From Clostridia bacterium (lineage in GTDB: Bacteria; Bacillota_A; Clostridia; UBA1212; UBA1255): a DNA stretch of 64,000 nucleotides. Positions 9,679-18,131 of this stretch are shown piece by piece; within the stretch, counting starts at the first letter, position 1, and each line of letters begins with the position of its first letter. The position numbers were made by a program, and so were the translations under genes. The notes beneath the pieces were generated by a model. It had not been told where the DNA came from. It did no database searches and worked only from the letters and a program-made list of their open reading frames with translations. The DNA lies in assembly GCA_017522515.1 (NCBI GenBank), contig JAFWZH010000103.1, positions 1 to 64,000 on the forward strand. The letters are read 5' to 3'.

Positions 9679-9798
9679 TTCGGGAACCTACTTTCTTGAG
9701 GATAATTTTAGTTATTTAATGGTTTTATATGATTTTGGAGAATTGTTTAACTCTTGGTTATTAATTCCAAATGTCATTATTAATTATTTCCAATGATG

Positions 9799-9826
9799 AT
9801 ATTACCATAATTAACAAATTTTTCAA
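9799..9826 (-). promoter_or_regulatory. promoter for the SGNH hydrolase
   Basis: Minus strand: TTGAAA (9826-9821), 16-bp spacer ending in TGG, TAATAT (9804-9799). It gives a 5' leader of about 115 nt. It is divergent from the GH3 promoter 60-90 bp away, so the pair may share regulation. Confidence 0.6.
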
Positions 9827-9883
9827 ACAACTTTTTCTTAGCTGAAGTAGGAGCAACTTGTGATAGTTTTTATTCATGGTATA

Positions 9884-9892
9884 TGTTATAAT
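9884..9892 (+). promoter_or_regulatory. extended -10 promoter for the GH3 gene
   Basis: TG-T-TATAAT (9884-9892) is a perfect extended -10. No -35 with normal spacing is visible. It lies 36 bp upstream of the beta-glucosidase ATG. Confidence 0.6.
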
Positions 9893-9928
9893 GGAAATAT
9901 ATTTAAATAAAAAAAGTGAGTTATAATT

Positions 9929-12070
9929 ATGGATTTACAAAAATTACTTAGAGAAATGACTGTAGACGAAAAATTGGCTCAGATGACACAGCTTGTACCG
10001 CAGATTATAACTGATGAGGGTGAAGGAGTTATAACCGGCCCTATGAGAAATTTTGGTATAACAAAAAAAGTTACTTCAAGAATAGGCTCTGTGCTTGGTA
10101 TAAGCGGAGCTAAAAAACTTAAAGATTTGCAGGATTTCCATTTAGCAGAAGACCCTCATAAAATTCCGCTTCTTTTTATGGCTGATGTTATTCACGGATA
10201 TCGTACAATATATCCTGTTCCTTTAGGAATTGGCGCATCATTTGATGAAGAATTAGCAGAAAAATGCAGTGCCATGGCGGCAAAGGAAGCTTCCGTAGGA
10301 GGCATACACGTAACTTTCGCTCCTATGACAGATCTCGTTCGCGATGCACGTTGGGGACGATGTATGGAAACAACAGGAGAAGATCCTTATCTTAATTCGA
10401 AAATGGCACAAGCAATGGTAAGGGGTTTTCAAGGTGATTTGGGAAAAGACAATATTGCAGCCTGTGTGAAACATTTTGCCGCCTATGGCGCTTGTGACGG
10501 AGGACGAGATTATGACGCAGTTGAAATGGGAGACCATACTCTTCGTGAATACTACCTTCCTGCTTACAAAGCTGCTGTTGATGCAGGTGTTGAGCTTCTA
10601 ATGACATCCTTCAATACCTTAAACGGCATTCCTTCATCGGCAAATAAATATCTTGTCAATGACATTTTGCGTAAAGAATGGGGATTCGACGGAATAGTTA
10701 TTTCTGACTTTAATGCATTTTATGAAATGATTTCTCACGGAATTTGTGAGAACGAGAAAGAATGTGCAGAAAAAGCTCTCAATGCTACGAGTGATATAGA
10801 AATGATGTCTACATGCTTTGTAAAATTCGGCAAAGCACTTCTCGAAGAAGGAAAAATTAGTGAAGAACAAATAGACAAAGCTGTTATGCGCATATTAAAG
10901 CTCAAGGAAAAACTTGGTCTTTTTGATAATGCTTACAGAGCTGCCAGTGAAGAAGATGAACAAAAAATTCATCTTTGCCCTGAATATAGAGAATTAGCAA
11001 GAATTGCTGCAGAGAAAAGCGCTGTTTTATTGGAAAATAACGGCGTGCTGCCTTTCCGTAAAGACGTTAAAAAGATTGCAATTATCGGCCCCGTTGCCGA
11101 CCATGGTATGACCGGCGGCTGGTACTGTTGCGGTAAATCTTCCGAAGCAATCAGCGTTATACAAGGAATTAAAAATGCAATACCGAATGCGGAAATTGCT
11201 TTCGCGCGAGGTTGCTCGGCTGAGCCAAATGAAAAGGCCGAAGATGTAATCGAGCAAATTTTTGAGGCAAAAAGGATTGCCCAGGATTCAGATATCGTTA
11301 TTCTCTGTCTTGGTGAAGAAATAGATATGAGCGGTGAAGCACACTCTCGCGCAAGAATTTCCGTAAGCGATTCACAAACACGCCTTATAAAAGAAGTTTG
11401 CGAGGTTAACAAAAACACAGCCGTTGTATTTTATTGCGGACGGCCTCTCGCTTTAGAGAAAATAAAGGATGTCGCACCTGCTACAATTATTTTTTGGCAT
11501 CCGGGAACAGAAGGCGGAAATGCGCTGGCCAACCTGCTCTTTGGCAATGTAAATTTCCAAGCTAAACTTCCTATGTCATTCCCTTATGAGGGACAATCTC
11601 CATATTGTTATAATCATTTGCGTACAGGTCGCCCGAGTACAAATGGAGGATATTGCTTGGGATACAGAGATAACCCTTATGAACCTGTATACCCCTTTGG
11701 TTTTGGGCTGTCATATACTACTTTTGATATATCTTCCCCTACCTTATCAAGCGAGGAATTGACGGAGGAGGGAGAAATCGTTGTATCTGTTACAGTTAAA
11801 AACACCGGTAAATGCGAAGGTATTGAGACTGTGCAACTTTATATACAGGATGTGACCGCTTCTATTGCAAGACCTGTAAAAGAACTTAAAGGATACCAGA
11901 AAGTCACTCTTGCTCCCGGAGAGGAAAAAGTTGTTGCTTTTAAAATCACTGTGGAGAAATTGAAATTCCATACGTTTGAAGGTAAATTTGAAGCTGAAAA
12001 AGGTAAATTTAAAGTTTTTGTAGGCAATCGCTCAGATATAGAGAGTTTTGAAGTTTTCAGATTGGTATGA
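9929..12070 (+). CDS. beta-glucosidase, glycoside hydrolase family 3
   Basis: 713 aa, intracellular (no signal peptide). Order: GH3 N-terminal TIM barrel (about 1-320) with DVIHGYRT, RWGRCMETTGEDPYL and KHFAAYGACDGGRDY, nucleophile Asp260 in ISDFNAF; GH3 C-terminal domain (about 360-590) with GEEIDMSGEAHSR and WHPGTEGGNALA; fibronectin III-like domain (about 630-705) with VKNTGKCEGIETVQLYI. The layout matches BglX-like enzymes releasing terminal beta-D-glucose or xylose from oligosaccharides. It has its own promoter and a bidirectional terminator directly after the stop. Confidence 0.92.
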   Translation: MDLQKLLREMTVDEKLAQMTQLVPQIITDEGEGVITGPMRNFGITKKVTSRIGSVLGISGAKKLKDLQDFHLAEDPHKIPLLFMADVIHGYRTIYPVPLGIGASFDEELAEKCSAMAAKEASVGGIHVTFAPMTDLVRDARWGRCMETTGEDPYLNSKMAQAMVRGFQGDLGKDNIAACVKHFAAYGACDGGRDYDAVEMGDHTLREYYLPAYKAAVDAGVELLMTSFNTLNGIPSSANKYLVNDILRKEWGFDGIVISDFNAFYEMISHGICENEKECAEKALNATSDIEMMSTCFVKFGKALLEEGKISEEQIDKAVMRILKLKEKLGLFDNAYRAASEEDEQKIHLCPEYRELARIAAEKSAVLLENNGVLPFRKDVKKIAIIGPVADHGMTGGWYCCGKSSEAISVIQGIKNAIPNAEIAFARGCSAEPNEKAEDVIEQIFEAKRIAQDSDIVILCLGEEIDMSGEAHSRARISVSDSQTRLIKEVCEVNKNTAVVFYCGRPLALEKIKDVAPATIIFWHPGTEGGNALANLLFGNVNFQAKLPMSFPYEGQSPYCYNHLRTGRPSTNGGYCLGYRDNPYEPVYPFGFGLSYTTFDISSPTLSSEELTEEGEIVVSVTVKNTGKCEGIETVQLYIQDVTASIARPVKELKGYQKVTLAPGEEKVVAFKITVEKLKFHTFEGKFEAEKGKFKVFVGNRSDIESFEVFRLV

Positions 12071-12080
12071 TAATAAGCAA

Positions 12081-12112
12081 AAAACCTACTTCAAAAATTT
12101 GAAGTAGGTTTT
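12081..12112. terminator. bidirectional terminator between GH3 gene and tRNA-His
   Basis: A 15-bp perfect inverted repeat (12081-12095 with 12098-12112; core CCTACTTCAAA) with T/A runs on both flanks. The minus-strand T-run (TTTTTTGC) is the better one, so it probably also ends the tRNA-His transcript. Confidence 0.85.
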
Positions 12113-12119
12113 AAATAAA

Positions 12120-12197
12120 TGGGGTGGCTGATGGGATTCGAACCCACGACCCCCAGGGCCACAACCTGATACTCTAACCAACTGAGCTACAGCCACC
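12120..12197 (-). tRNA. tRNA-His (GTG), CCA encoded
   Basis: Minus strand: acceptor stem GTGGCTG pairs with CAGCCAC, with the extra G-1 opposite C73 that marks tRNA-His. D arm GCTCAGTTGGTTAGAGT, anticodon stem TCAGG/CCTGG, loop TTGTGGC with anticodon GTG, T arm with TTCGAAT. The 3' CCA is encoded (12122-12120). Single gene with its own promoter. Confidence 0.97.
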
Positions 12198-12250
12198 ATA
12201 CGCAAGTCACCCATGAAACTTATTACTTTCACAAGCAACGAGCAATGGTG

Positions 12251-12280
12251 ATTATACGATATTTATATGATGCTTGTCAA
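12251..12280 (-). promoter_or_regulatory. tRNA-His promoter
   Basis: Minus strand TTGACA (12280-12275), 18-bp spacer, TATAAT (12256-12251): both hexamers perfect. Confidence 0.9.
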
Positions 12281-12308
12281 CTGTTTTTTATGAAAAAGAT
12301 ATAGAATA

Positions 12309-12337
12309 TTGAAATACACATCTGCTACTGATATACT
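12309..12337 (+). promoter_or_regulatory. promoter of the YgjP-like gene
   Basis: TTGAAA (12309-12314), 17-bp spacer, TATACT (12332-12337). The -35 coincides with a possible TTG start of the downstream frame, so transcription begins inside that frame and supports the GTG start at 12378. Confidence 0.75.
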
Positions 12338-12377
12338 ATATATATTATTTAAACGATGTAATCGGGAGTTGTTGCCT

Positions 12378-12896
12378 GTGGAGTATAAAATTATTTTTTC
12401 TTCTCGCAAAACACTCTGTGCTGAAGTAAAAATCGGCGGAGAGGTATTAATTCGCGCTCCATTTGGTACGTCAAAAAGTAAAATAGACAACTTTATTAAG
12501 AATAACACAGCATGGCTTAATTCTGCAAAATCAAAACAAATTGCACGGGCTAAAAATAAATATCATAAGAGTCTTTCTGAAGATGAAATTCAAAAACTCA
12601 AAGCAGCGGCGAAAGAACACATTCCGTACCGAGTAAAATATTTTTCGGAAAAGATGTGCTTAATTCCTACTGCAGTGAAAATTTCATCCGCGACAAAAAA
12701 ATTTGGCAGTTGCAGCGGAAAGAACAGCTTGAATTTTTCGTATCGACTTATGATGTATCCGCCTGAAGCAATAGATTATGTTGTGGTACATGAGCTTGCA
12801 CATATAAAATTTCATAATCATAGCAAAGATTTTTATAATTTAATAGCGCAATTTTTGCCGGATTTCAGGGAGCGAGAGGCTTTGCTTAGGCAGTAA
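12378..12896 (+). CDS. YgjP-like zinc metallopeptidase (DUF45)
   Basis: 172 aa. N-terminal region like YgjP/DUF45 (residues 1-60), then the zincin motif VVHELAHIKFHNHSKDFY: two His and the Glu of HELAH plus a downstream His as third ligand. The family is SprT/M48-related and of unsettled role, described as a metal-dependent hydrolase. The GTG start is chosen because GGGAG (12364-12368) is 9 nt upstream and the promoter at 12309-12337 excludes earlier starts. The next gene begins 12 bp after its stop. Confidence 0.85.
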   Translation: MEYKIIFSSRKTLCAEVKIGGEVLIRAPFGTSKSKIDNFIKNNTAWLNSAKSKQIARAKNKYHKSLSEDEIQKLKAAAKEHIPYRVKYFSEKMCLIPTAVKISSATKKFGSCSGKNSLNFSYRLMMYPPEAIDYVVVHELAHIKFHNHSKDFYNLIAQFLPDFREREALLRQ

Positions 12897-12908
12897 AAGG
12901 AGGTTTAT

Positions 12909-13550
12909 ATGTTAGCCGATAAAAAAAAAGAACCATATAAAATTATTTTGAGTTCGGGACCACGGGGAGGTAAATCCGTAATTTCAAAAAAAATTGCGGA
13001 ATGGTTTTCTGAGGAATACAATGTACATATTATTTCTGAAACAGCAAGAGAACTTTTTGATGCCGGGATTGTATTTGAAGACAACCCTTACGAAGCACAG
13101 AAAGCAATTATTCGTCGACAACTTATAAAAGAAAAAGAGCTTTTTGATATGCTTTATCAAAACGATAATAATATAGATAAAACTATTGTTGTTTTTGACA
13201 GGACATGCATAGATGCAGGCACTTTTTTAACTCATGATGAGTTTATTTGCCTTCTTGAGGAAGAAAATTTGTCAGAGGACGATATTGCTGCTTATTTGCA
13301 TGGTGCAATTGTGCTGCACATGCAAAGTATGGCTGTTACACAGCCGGATTTCTATGAAAAACGCAATCAAGCCAGCAGCGTTATGCGCAGAGAATCTGCA
13401 GCAGAGGCCGCAGCTTCTGATGAAAAGATTTTTAAGGCATATGAAAACTATAAAAATATATTTAAAAAACATATAATTATACAAGCCACAGAGAAAATTG
13501 AAGAAAAATCTGAAATTGTAAGAAAGACAATAATAGATTTTATTAAGTAA
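12909..13550 (+). CDS. P-loop ATP-binding protein (AAA_28/NadR-like kinase fold)
   Basis: 213 aa. Walker A GPRGGKS near residue 18 and VVFDRTCIDAG near 97, where the Asp-Arg pair resembles the NMP-kinase-like AAA_28 family (TTRAP/NadR-type ATPases). The C-terminal helix is Lys/Glu-rich. Substrate unknown; a small-molecule or protein kinase is possible. Strong SD AGGAGG (12899-12904). Operon partner of the YgjP-like gene, and ended by the hairpin at 13558. Confidence 0.75.
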   Translation: MLADKKKEPYKIILSSGPRGGKSVISKKIAEWFSEEYNVHIISETARELFDAGIVFEDNPYEAQKAIIRRQLIKEKELFDMLYQNDNNIDKTIVVFDRTCIDAGTFLTHDEFICLLEEENLSEDDIAAYLHGAIVLHMQSMAVTQPDFYEKRNQASSVMRRESAAEAAASDEKIFKAYENYKNIFKKHIIIQATEKIEEKSEIVRKTIIDFIK

Positions 13551-13557
13551 ATAAAAT

Positions 13558-13586
13558 AACCCGACAAATAAATAATCTGTCGGGTT
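13558..13586. terminator. bidirectional terminator between ATPase gene and gyrA
   Basis: AACCCGACA (13558-13566) pairs with TGTCGGGTT (13578-13586), 11-nt loop. T-rich tracts on both sides serve the convergent ATPase and gyrA transcripts. Confidence 0.8.
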
Positions 13587-13612
13587 GTCTTAACTGATTT
13601 TATATCAGCATT

Positions 13613-16225
13613 TTACTCAATATCTAATTTTTCCAATATTTCTCTTCCTGCTTCATAATCCGGGCCATCTTCGCTGCCACTTGCTGAAACAGCACTTCCT
13701 TCAAATTCGCTTGTTTCAGTAATTGTTTCTTCTGTTGCATCCGGAATATCTTCTTCTTTTTCTGTTTTTGCACAGCTTACAATAAGATTTGTGTCAGTTG
13801 TTCTCATTAGACGTACACCACTTGTATTTCTGCCGATAATATTAATATCTGACGCATGTATTCTGATAATGACACCCTCCGTTGTAATCATCATAATATC
13901 ATTGTCGTCATTGACCATCATCATGCCAACAAGTTCTCCCGTCTTCTCAGAGATCTTATATGTTAAAAGGCCCTTACCGCCTCTTGTTTGAGGACGATAT
14001 TCTTCAACATCAGTTCTCTTGCCAAAACCTTTTTCTGTTACAATCAAAATTGAGTCGCCCGGCTTACATATATCCATACTGATAACATAATCGTCCTCAC
14101 GCAGTGTAATTCCTTTAACACCGATAGAGTCTCTGCCTGTAGCACGAACATCCTTTTCATTGAAACGAATTGACATACCTTTTCTTGTAACCATCATTAT
14201 GTCTTGATCTTCATCTACGAGATGAGCATTGATAAGCTCGTCTTCATCACGAAGCTCAACAGCAATTAAACCGCCTTTACGCATATTGCTGTATGCTTTA
14301 AGCTCAGTTTTCTTAATAATACCTGACTTGGTAGCAATAACAAGATATTTGCCATCATCAAAGCCCGTTATCGGAATCATTGTTGCAACTTTTTCTTCAG
14401 GTTGAAGCTGCAACAGATTTACAATAGCAATACCCTTAGCCGTTCTGCCTGCATCCGGAATCTCGTATCCTTTTAGAGAATATACACGTCCAAACGTAGT
14501 AATAAATAAAATCATATCATGGGAAGATGTTATAAGAAGCTTCTCAACAAAATCTTCCTCTCTTGTTGTCAATCCCATAATACCTTTGCCACCTCTGCGT
14601 TGTGCTTTATATGTATCGGCAGAGGTACGTTTAATATATCCTACATTTGTAAGTGTAATGGCAACTTCTTGCTCATGGATAAGATCTTCCAAATCAATCT
14701 CACCCTCATATGGAACTATTCTTGTTCTTCTTTCATCACTATATTTATTTTTGATAACAGTAAGCTCGTCCTTGATAACTCCCATCAAAATAGCTTCATC
14801 TCCAAGAATGCTCCTGTAATATTCAATTTCTTTAAGCTTCTCTGCATATTCTGTTTGAACTTTTTCTCTCTCAATTCCTGTCAAACGACCAAGACGCATA
14901 TCAATAATGTACTGAGCTTGACGTTCTGTAAAACCAAAACGATTCATCATGCCTTCTTTAGCAATAGGCTCTGTCTTTGAAGAACGTATAATATTGATAA
15001 TTTCATCAATATTATCAAGTGCAATCAACATACCCTCTAAAATGTGTGCTCTGTCTAATGCCTTGTCAAGGTCAAATTTAGTTCTTCTGCTTACAACTTC
15101 TTTTTGATGATCAATATAGTAAACGAGAGCTTCTTTAAGATTAATAAGCTTAGGCTGTGACTTGCCATCCGGTGTAGGAATTAATGCAAGCATATTTACA
15201 TTGAATGCCTCTTGTAAAGAAGTAAATTTATAAAGTTGATTAAGAACAACATTAGGATTAGCATCTCGCTTGAGCTCAATAACAATTCTGATGCCTTTTT
15301 TAGAGTATTCATCTCGAAGTCCGCTGATTGTGTCTATACGCTTGTCTTTTACAAGCTCAGCAATTTTCTCAACCAAACGCGCATTATTAACTTGATATGG
15401 TAACTCAGTAACCACAATTCTGTGTCTGCCGTTAGCCATTTCTTCGATGGTAGCTTCTGCACGAACCATAATTTTTCCGCGTCCTGTTCTAAACGCTTCA
15501 CGTATTCCCTGCTTGCCCAAAATATTTGCTCCGGTAGGAAAATCAGGGCCCTTTATGTACTGCATAAGCTCGTCTATAGAAATCTCCGGATTGTCAATTA
15601 CTTGAATAACGCCATCAATTACTTCTCCTAAATTGTGAGGTGGAATATTTGTAGCCATACCAACAGCAATACCTGACGAACCGTTAACCAACATATTTGG
15701 GAAACGTGACGGCAGAACAACAGGCTCAATTTCATGTTCATCATAGTTAGGTCTAAAATCAACAGTATTTTTATTGATGTCCGCAACCATTTCCATAGAT
15801 ATTTTTGACATTTTAGCCTCAGTATAACGCTGTGCAGCCGGTGGGTCACCATCTCGAGAACCGAAGTTACCCTGTCCATCAACCAGAACATATCTCATTG
15901 AAAAATCCTGAGCAAGTCTTACTAAACTGTCATAGATAGCAGCGTCACCATGAGGATGATATTTACCCATTACGTGACCTACCGTTGTGGCAGATTTTCT
16001 TGTAGCTTTATCGGGAGTATAACCTAACTCAAACATAGAATAAACTATTCTTCTATGAACAGGTTTTAATCCATCCCTTACATCGGGAAGCGCTCTGTCT
16101 ACGATAACACTCATTGAATAATCAATAAAAGATGTTTTCATTTCATGAACGATGTCTACAGGAATCACTCTGTTGTAGTCTGTATTTTGATCATCCATAG
16201 TATCTTTGTTGAACTCATCACTCAT
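13613..16225 (-). CDS. gyrA: DNA gyrase subunit A
   Basis: 870 aa. Catalytic subunit that cuts and rejoins DNA during negative supercoiling. Active-site Tyr134 in AQRYTEAK; the breakage-reunion domain precedes a C-terminal six-bladed pinwheel. The GyrA box QRRGGKG near residue 560 separates it from ParC. In the quinolone-determining region the residue equivalent to E. coli Ser83 is Ala95 (PHGDAAIYD), with the acidic Asp99 kept. The acidic C-terminal tail is Ser/Glu/Asp-rich. Unusually for this phylum, gyrA is not next to gyrB but on the opposite side of oriC and strand, under its own promoter. Confidence 0.97.
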   Translation of the reverse strand: MSDEFNKDTMDDQNTDYNRVIPVDIVHEMKTSFIDYSMSVIVDRALPDVRDGLKPVHRRIVYSMFELGYTPDKATRKSATTVGHVMGKYHPHGDAAIYDSLVRLAQDFSMRYVLVDGQGNFGSRDGDPPAAQRYTEAKMSKISMEMVADINKNTVDFRPNYDEHEIEPVVLPSRFPNMLVNGSSGIAVGMATNIPPHNLGEVIDGVIQVIDNPEISIDELMQYIKGPDFPTGANILGKQGIREAFRTGRGKIMVRAEATIEEMANGRHRIVVTELPYQVNNARLVEKIAELVKDKRIDTISGLRDEYSKKGIRIVIELKRDANPNVVLNQLYKFTSLQEAFNVNMLALIPTPDGKSQPKLINLKEALVYYIDHQKEVVSRRTKFDLDKALDRAHILEGMLIALDNIDEIINIIRSSKTEPIAKEGMMNRFGFTERQAQYIIDMRLGRLTGIEREKVQTEYAEKLKEIEYYRSILGDEAILMGVIKDELTVIKNKYSDERRTRIVPYEGEIDLEDLIHEQEVAITLTNVGYIKRTSADTYKAQRRGGKGIMGLTTREEDFVEKLLITSSHDMILFITTFGRVYSLKGYEIPDAGRTAKGIAIVNLLQLQPEEKVATMIPITGFDDGKYLVIATKSGIIKKTELKAYSNMRKGGLIAVELRDEDELINAHLVDEDQDIMMVTRKGMSIRFNEKDVRATGRDSIGVKGITLREDDYVISMDICKPGDSILIVTEKGFGKRTDVEEYRPQTRGGKGLLTYKISEKTGELVGMMMVNDDNDIMMITTEGVIIRIHASDINIIGRNTSGVRLMRTTDTNLIVSCAKTEKEEDIPDATEETITETSEFEGSAVSASGSEDGPDYEAGREILEKLDIE

Positions 16226-16277
16226 TATAAAAATAACTCCTTTTTGGAATTCTGTTATTTGCTGTTACACCTTTTAT

Positions 16278-16306
16278 ATTTTATCACTTTTTCATAAAAA
16301 AGTCTA
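16278..16306 (-). promoter_or_regulatory. gyrA promoter
   Basis: Minus strand TAGACT (16306-16301), 17-bp spacer, TAAAAT (16283-16278), 53 bp before the gyrA ATG, which has a good SD (AAAGGAG). Confidence 0.6.
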
Positions 16307-16330
16307 CAAAATTCAACTTGGCGTGGCTGT

Positions 16331-17260
16331 TTAACTTGGTTTTGCTACCGGTAATGTTTTGTCACTGTTATTTCGAACAACCAATCCGTTAGATTCTTTA
16401 GGTATTCTTACGATAAATTCTATATATTCACCCCTGTCAAATTGTGCAGCTTTCGCTTCTACTCCTGAACGTTTTAAAATTGATATTGTTTCTTTTATGG
16501 TATTTACAAAAATCTTGATGTCTCTGACTACAAATTTAACACTGCCCTTTTGACCTGAAAGATGTTTTTGCACAGGAAGCATATACCCTTTTTCTAACAT
16601 TTCTTCATTGTATTTTTCCAGCATTTTCTCTACTATATCTTCGGCTTCTTTAACGCTGCAATGTTTTTCACTTATTATCTTCAAAGCCTTAAGTTGCAAC
16701 TGTTCATCAGGCATTCTTAAAAGAGCTCTTGCATGTCTTTCTGTTAACTTATTGTCACAAAGAATCTTTTTTACCATAGGAGGTAATTTAAGTAGTCTCA
16801 CTTTATTTGCAATAGATGATTGACTTTTGCCCACTTTTTTTGCCAATTCCTCCTGAGTCATTCCGTGGTCGATTAAAAGACAGTAATATCCTTCTGCCTC
16901 CTCCATAAAATTAAGATTTTCTCTTTGTAAATTCTCAATTAATGCCAATACAGCAGAATCATTATCTCCGGCACTGTACACTATAGCCGGAACACTCGTA
17001 AGACCTGCTATTTTTGCAGCTCTTAATCGTCTTTCACCGGCAATTAATTCGTATGATTGTTCACCTCTTAGCGGCCTGACAGTAATAGGTTGCAATATTC
17101 CGTATTCTTTAATTGAATTTGCCAAATCATATAAGGCACTTCTGGAAAATTCCTTTCTTGGCTGATATGGATTTGCCTTTATTTTATTCGTTGGTATTTC
17201 TGTAATGTAATCTCGCGGTGTCTCGTTTACCAAATCCTCATGTTTAAGTACACAATTCAT
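16331..17260 (-). CDS. noc: nucleoid occlusion protein Noc (ParB family)
   Basis: 309 aa ParB-fold CTPase clamp that binds specific sites and in Bacillus blocks division over the chromosome. Visible: ParB N-terminal domain with GERRLRA (C-motif) near 78, helix-turn-helix GKSQSSIANKVRLLKLP near 145, TERHARALLRMP near 175, and a C-terminal segment ending in EYIEFIVRIPK that resembles Noc rather than Spo0J. The position next to rsmG is the classical noc locus, and a perfect Noc target occurs in recF. The N terminus (MNCVLKHEDL) lacks the amphipathic membrane helix of B. subtilis Noc. Strong SD AGGAGG. Confidence 0.88.
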   Translation of the reverse strand: MNCVLKHEDLVNETPRDYITEIPTNKIKANPYQPRKEFSRSALYDLANSIKEYGILQPITVRPLRGEQSYELIAGERRLRAAKIAGLTSVPAIVYSAGDNDSAVLALIENLQRENLNFMEEAEGYYCLLIDHGMTQEELAKKVGKSQSSIANKVRLLKLPPMVKKILCDNKLTERHARALLRMPDEQLQLKALKIISEKHCSVKEAEDIVEKMLEKYNEEMLEKGYMLPVQKHLSGQKGSVKFVVRDIKIFVNTIKETISILKRSGVEAKAAQFDRGEYIEFIVRIPKESNGLVVRNNSDKTLPVAKPS

Positions 17261-17282
17261 TTTAAAACCTCCTTTGTAGATA

Positions 17283-17301
17283 TGTGACCATTATCGTCAC
17301 A
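17283..17301. promoter_or_regulatory. inverted repeat in the noc leader
   Basis: TGTGAC-N7-GTCACA (arms 17283-17288 and 17296-17301) lies 22 bp upstream of the noc ATG. It could be an operator or a leader-RNA hairpin close to the SD. A candidate -10 (TATAAA on the minus strand, near 17307-17312) lies just upstream. The rest of the 17261-17414 gap shows only three dispersed TTCGAC hexamers. Confidence 0.4.
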
Positions 17302-17414
17302 CAACGTTTATACCTCATTTAAAACAAAAAATAAAGGTTTTCGACGCTTAACAAAGTATGTTTCGTTCGACCATCTCACCGCGTTTTAACAATGTTTTGA
17401 CACTTTTCGACCTT

Positions 17415-18131
17415 TTACAACGGATTTTTCTTCGGAATACCGGCTTTTCGCGGATAACGAGTCGACAAAAAGTCTGTCTTTTTTACGCATATTATTCGTC
17501 TTGTAATGTCACTTTCCGGCAAAGTAAAAACATCCTCCGATTCCACTTTTCCCGACAGTTCTCTTAAAGCATTTTCATAAGAAACCTCTTCAGAAGATCC
17601 CTTCATAGCTATAAAATAACCGCCCTTTTTTACAAATGGCATACAATATTCAAGTAAAATGTTCATAGGTGCTACAGCTCTGGCAGTAACGTAATCGAAT
17701 TTTTCTCTTAATAATTTATCTCTGCCACCGTCTTCTGCTCTGGCGTGAATTGCACTTATGCCTTCTAATTTTAATTCCTTTATGACTGTGTTTAAAAAAT
17801 TCACACGCTTTCCTAAAGAATCTAATAAAACCACTTCAATTTCCGGTCTTATAATTTTAAGGGGAATTCCGGGAAAACCTGCCCCTGTTCCTATATCTGC
17901 TATTTTTTTACATTTTTGGACATCAATATACGGAATAATCGTCATACTATCCACAAAATGTTTTATTACTACTTCACGTTCTTCACAAACAGCTGTGAGA
18001 TTCATAACTTTATTCCATTCAAGCAATAAATCCCCGTATTTTGAAAATTTATTTATTTGTTCATCACTAATCTCTATTCCCAATTTAGCAGTTGTTGTTT
18101 TAAAAAATTCAATAAGCTCAAGACTTAACAT
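17415..18131 (-). CDS. rsmG: 16S rRNA (guanine-N7)-methyltransferase RsmG
   Basis: 238 aa class I SAM methyltransferase (GidB) that methylates N7 of G527 in 16S rRNA. SAM-binding motif ADIGTGAGFPGIPLKI near residue 75; LDSLGKRVNFL near 100; TARAVAPMNILLEY near 150. The start ATG overlaps the mnmG stop (TAATG). Last gene of the rpmH-rsmG minus-strand run. Confidence 0.95.
   Translation of the reverse strand: MLSLELIEFFKTTTAKLGIEISDEQINKFSKYGDLLLEWNKVMNLTAVCEEREVVIKHFVDSMTIIPYIDVQKCKKIADIGTGAGFPGIPLKIIRPEIEVVLLDSLGKRVNFLNTVIKELKLEGISAIHARAEDGGRDKLLREKFDYVTARAVAPMNILLEYCMPFVKKGGYFIAMKGSSEEVSYENALRELSGKVESEDVFTLPESDITRRIICVKKTDFLSTRYPRKAGIPKKNPL

Noticed and set aside
13613..16225. ParC (topoisomerase IV A subunit) for the 870-aa protein
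   Set aside because: The complete GyrA box QRRGGKG is present and there is no parE next to it.
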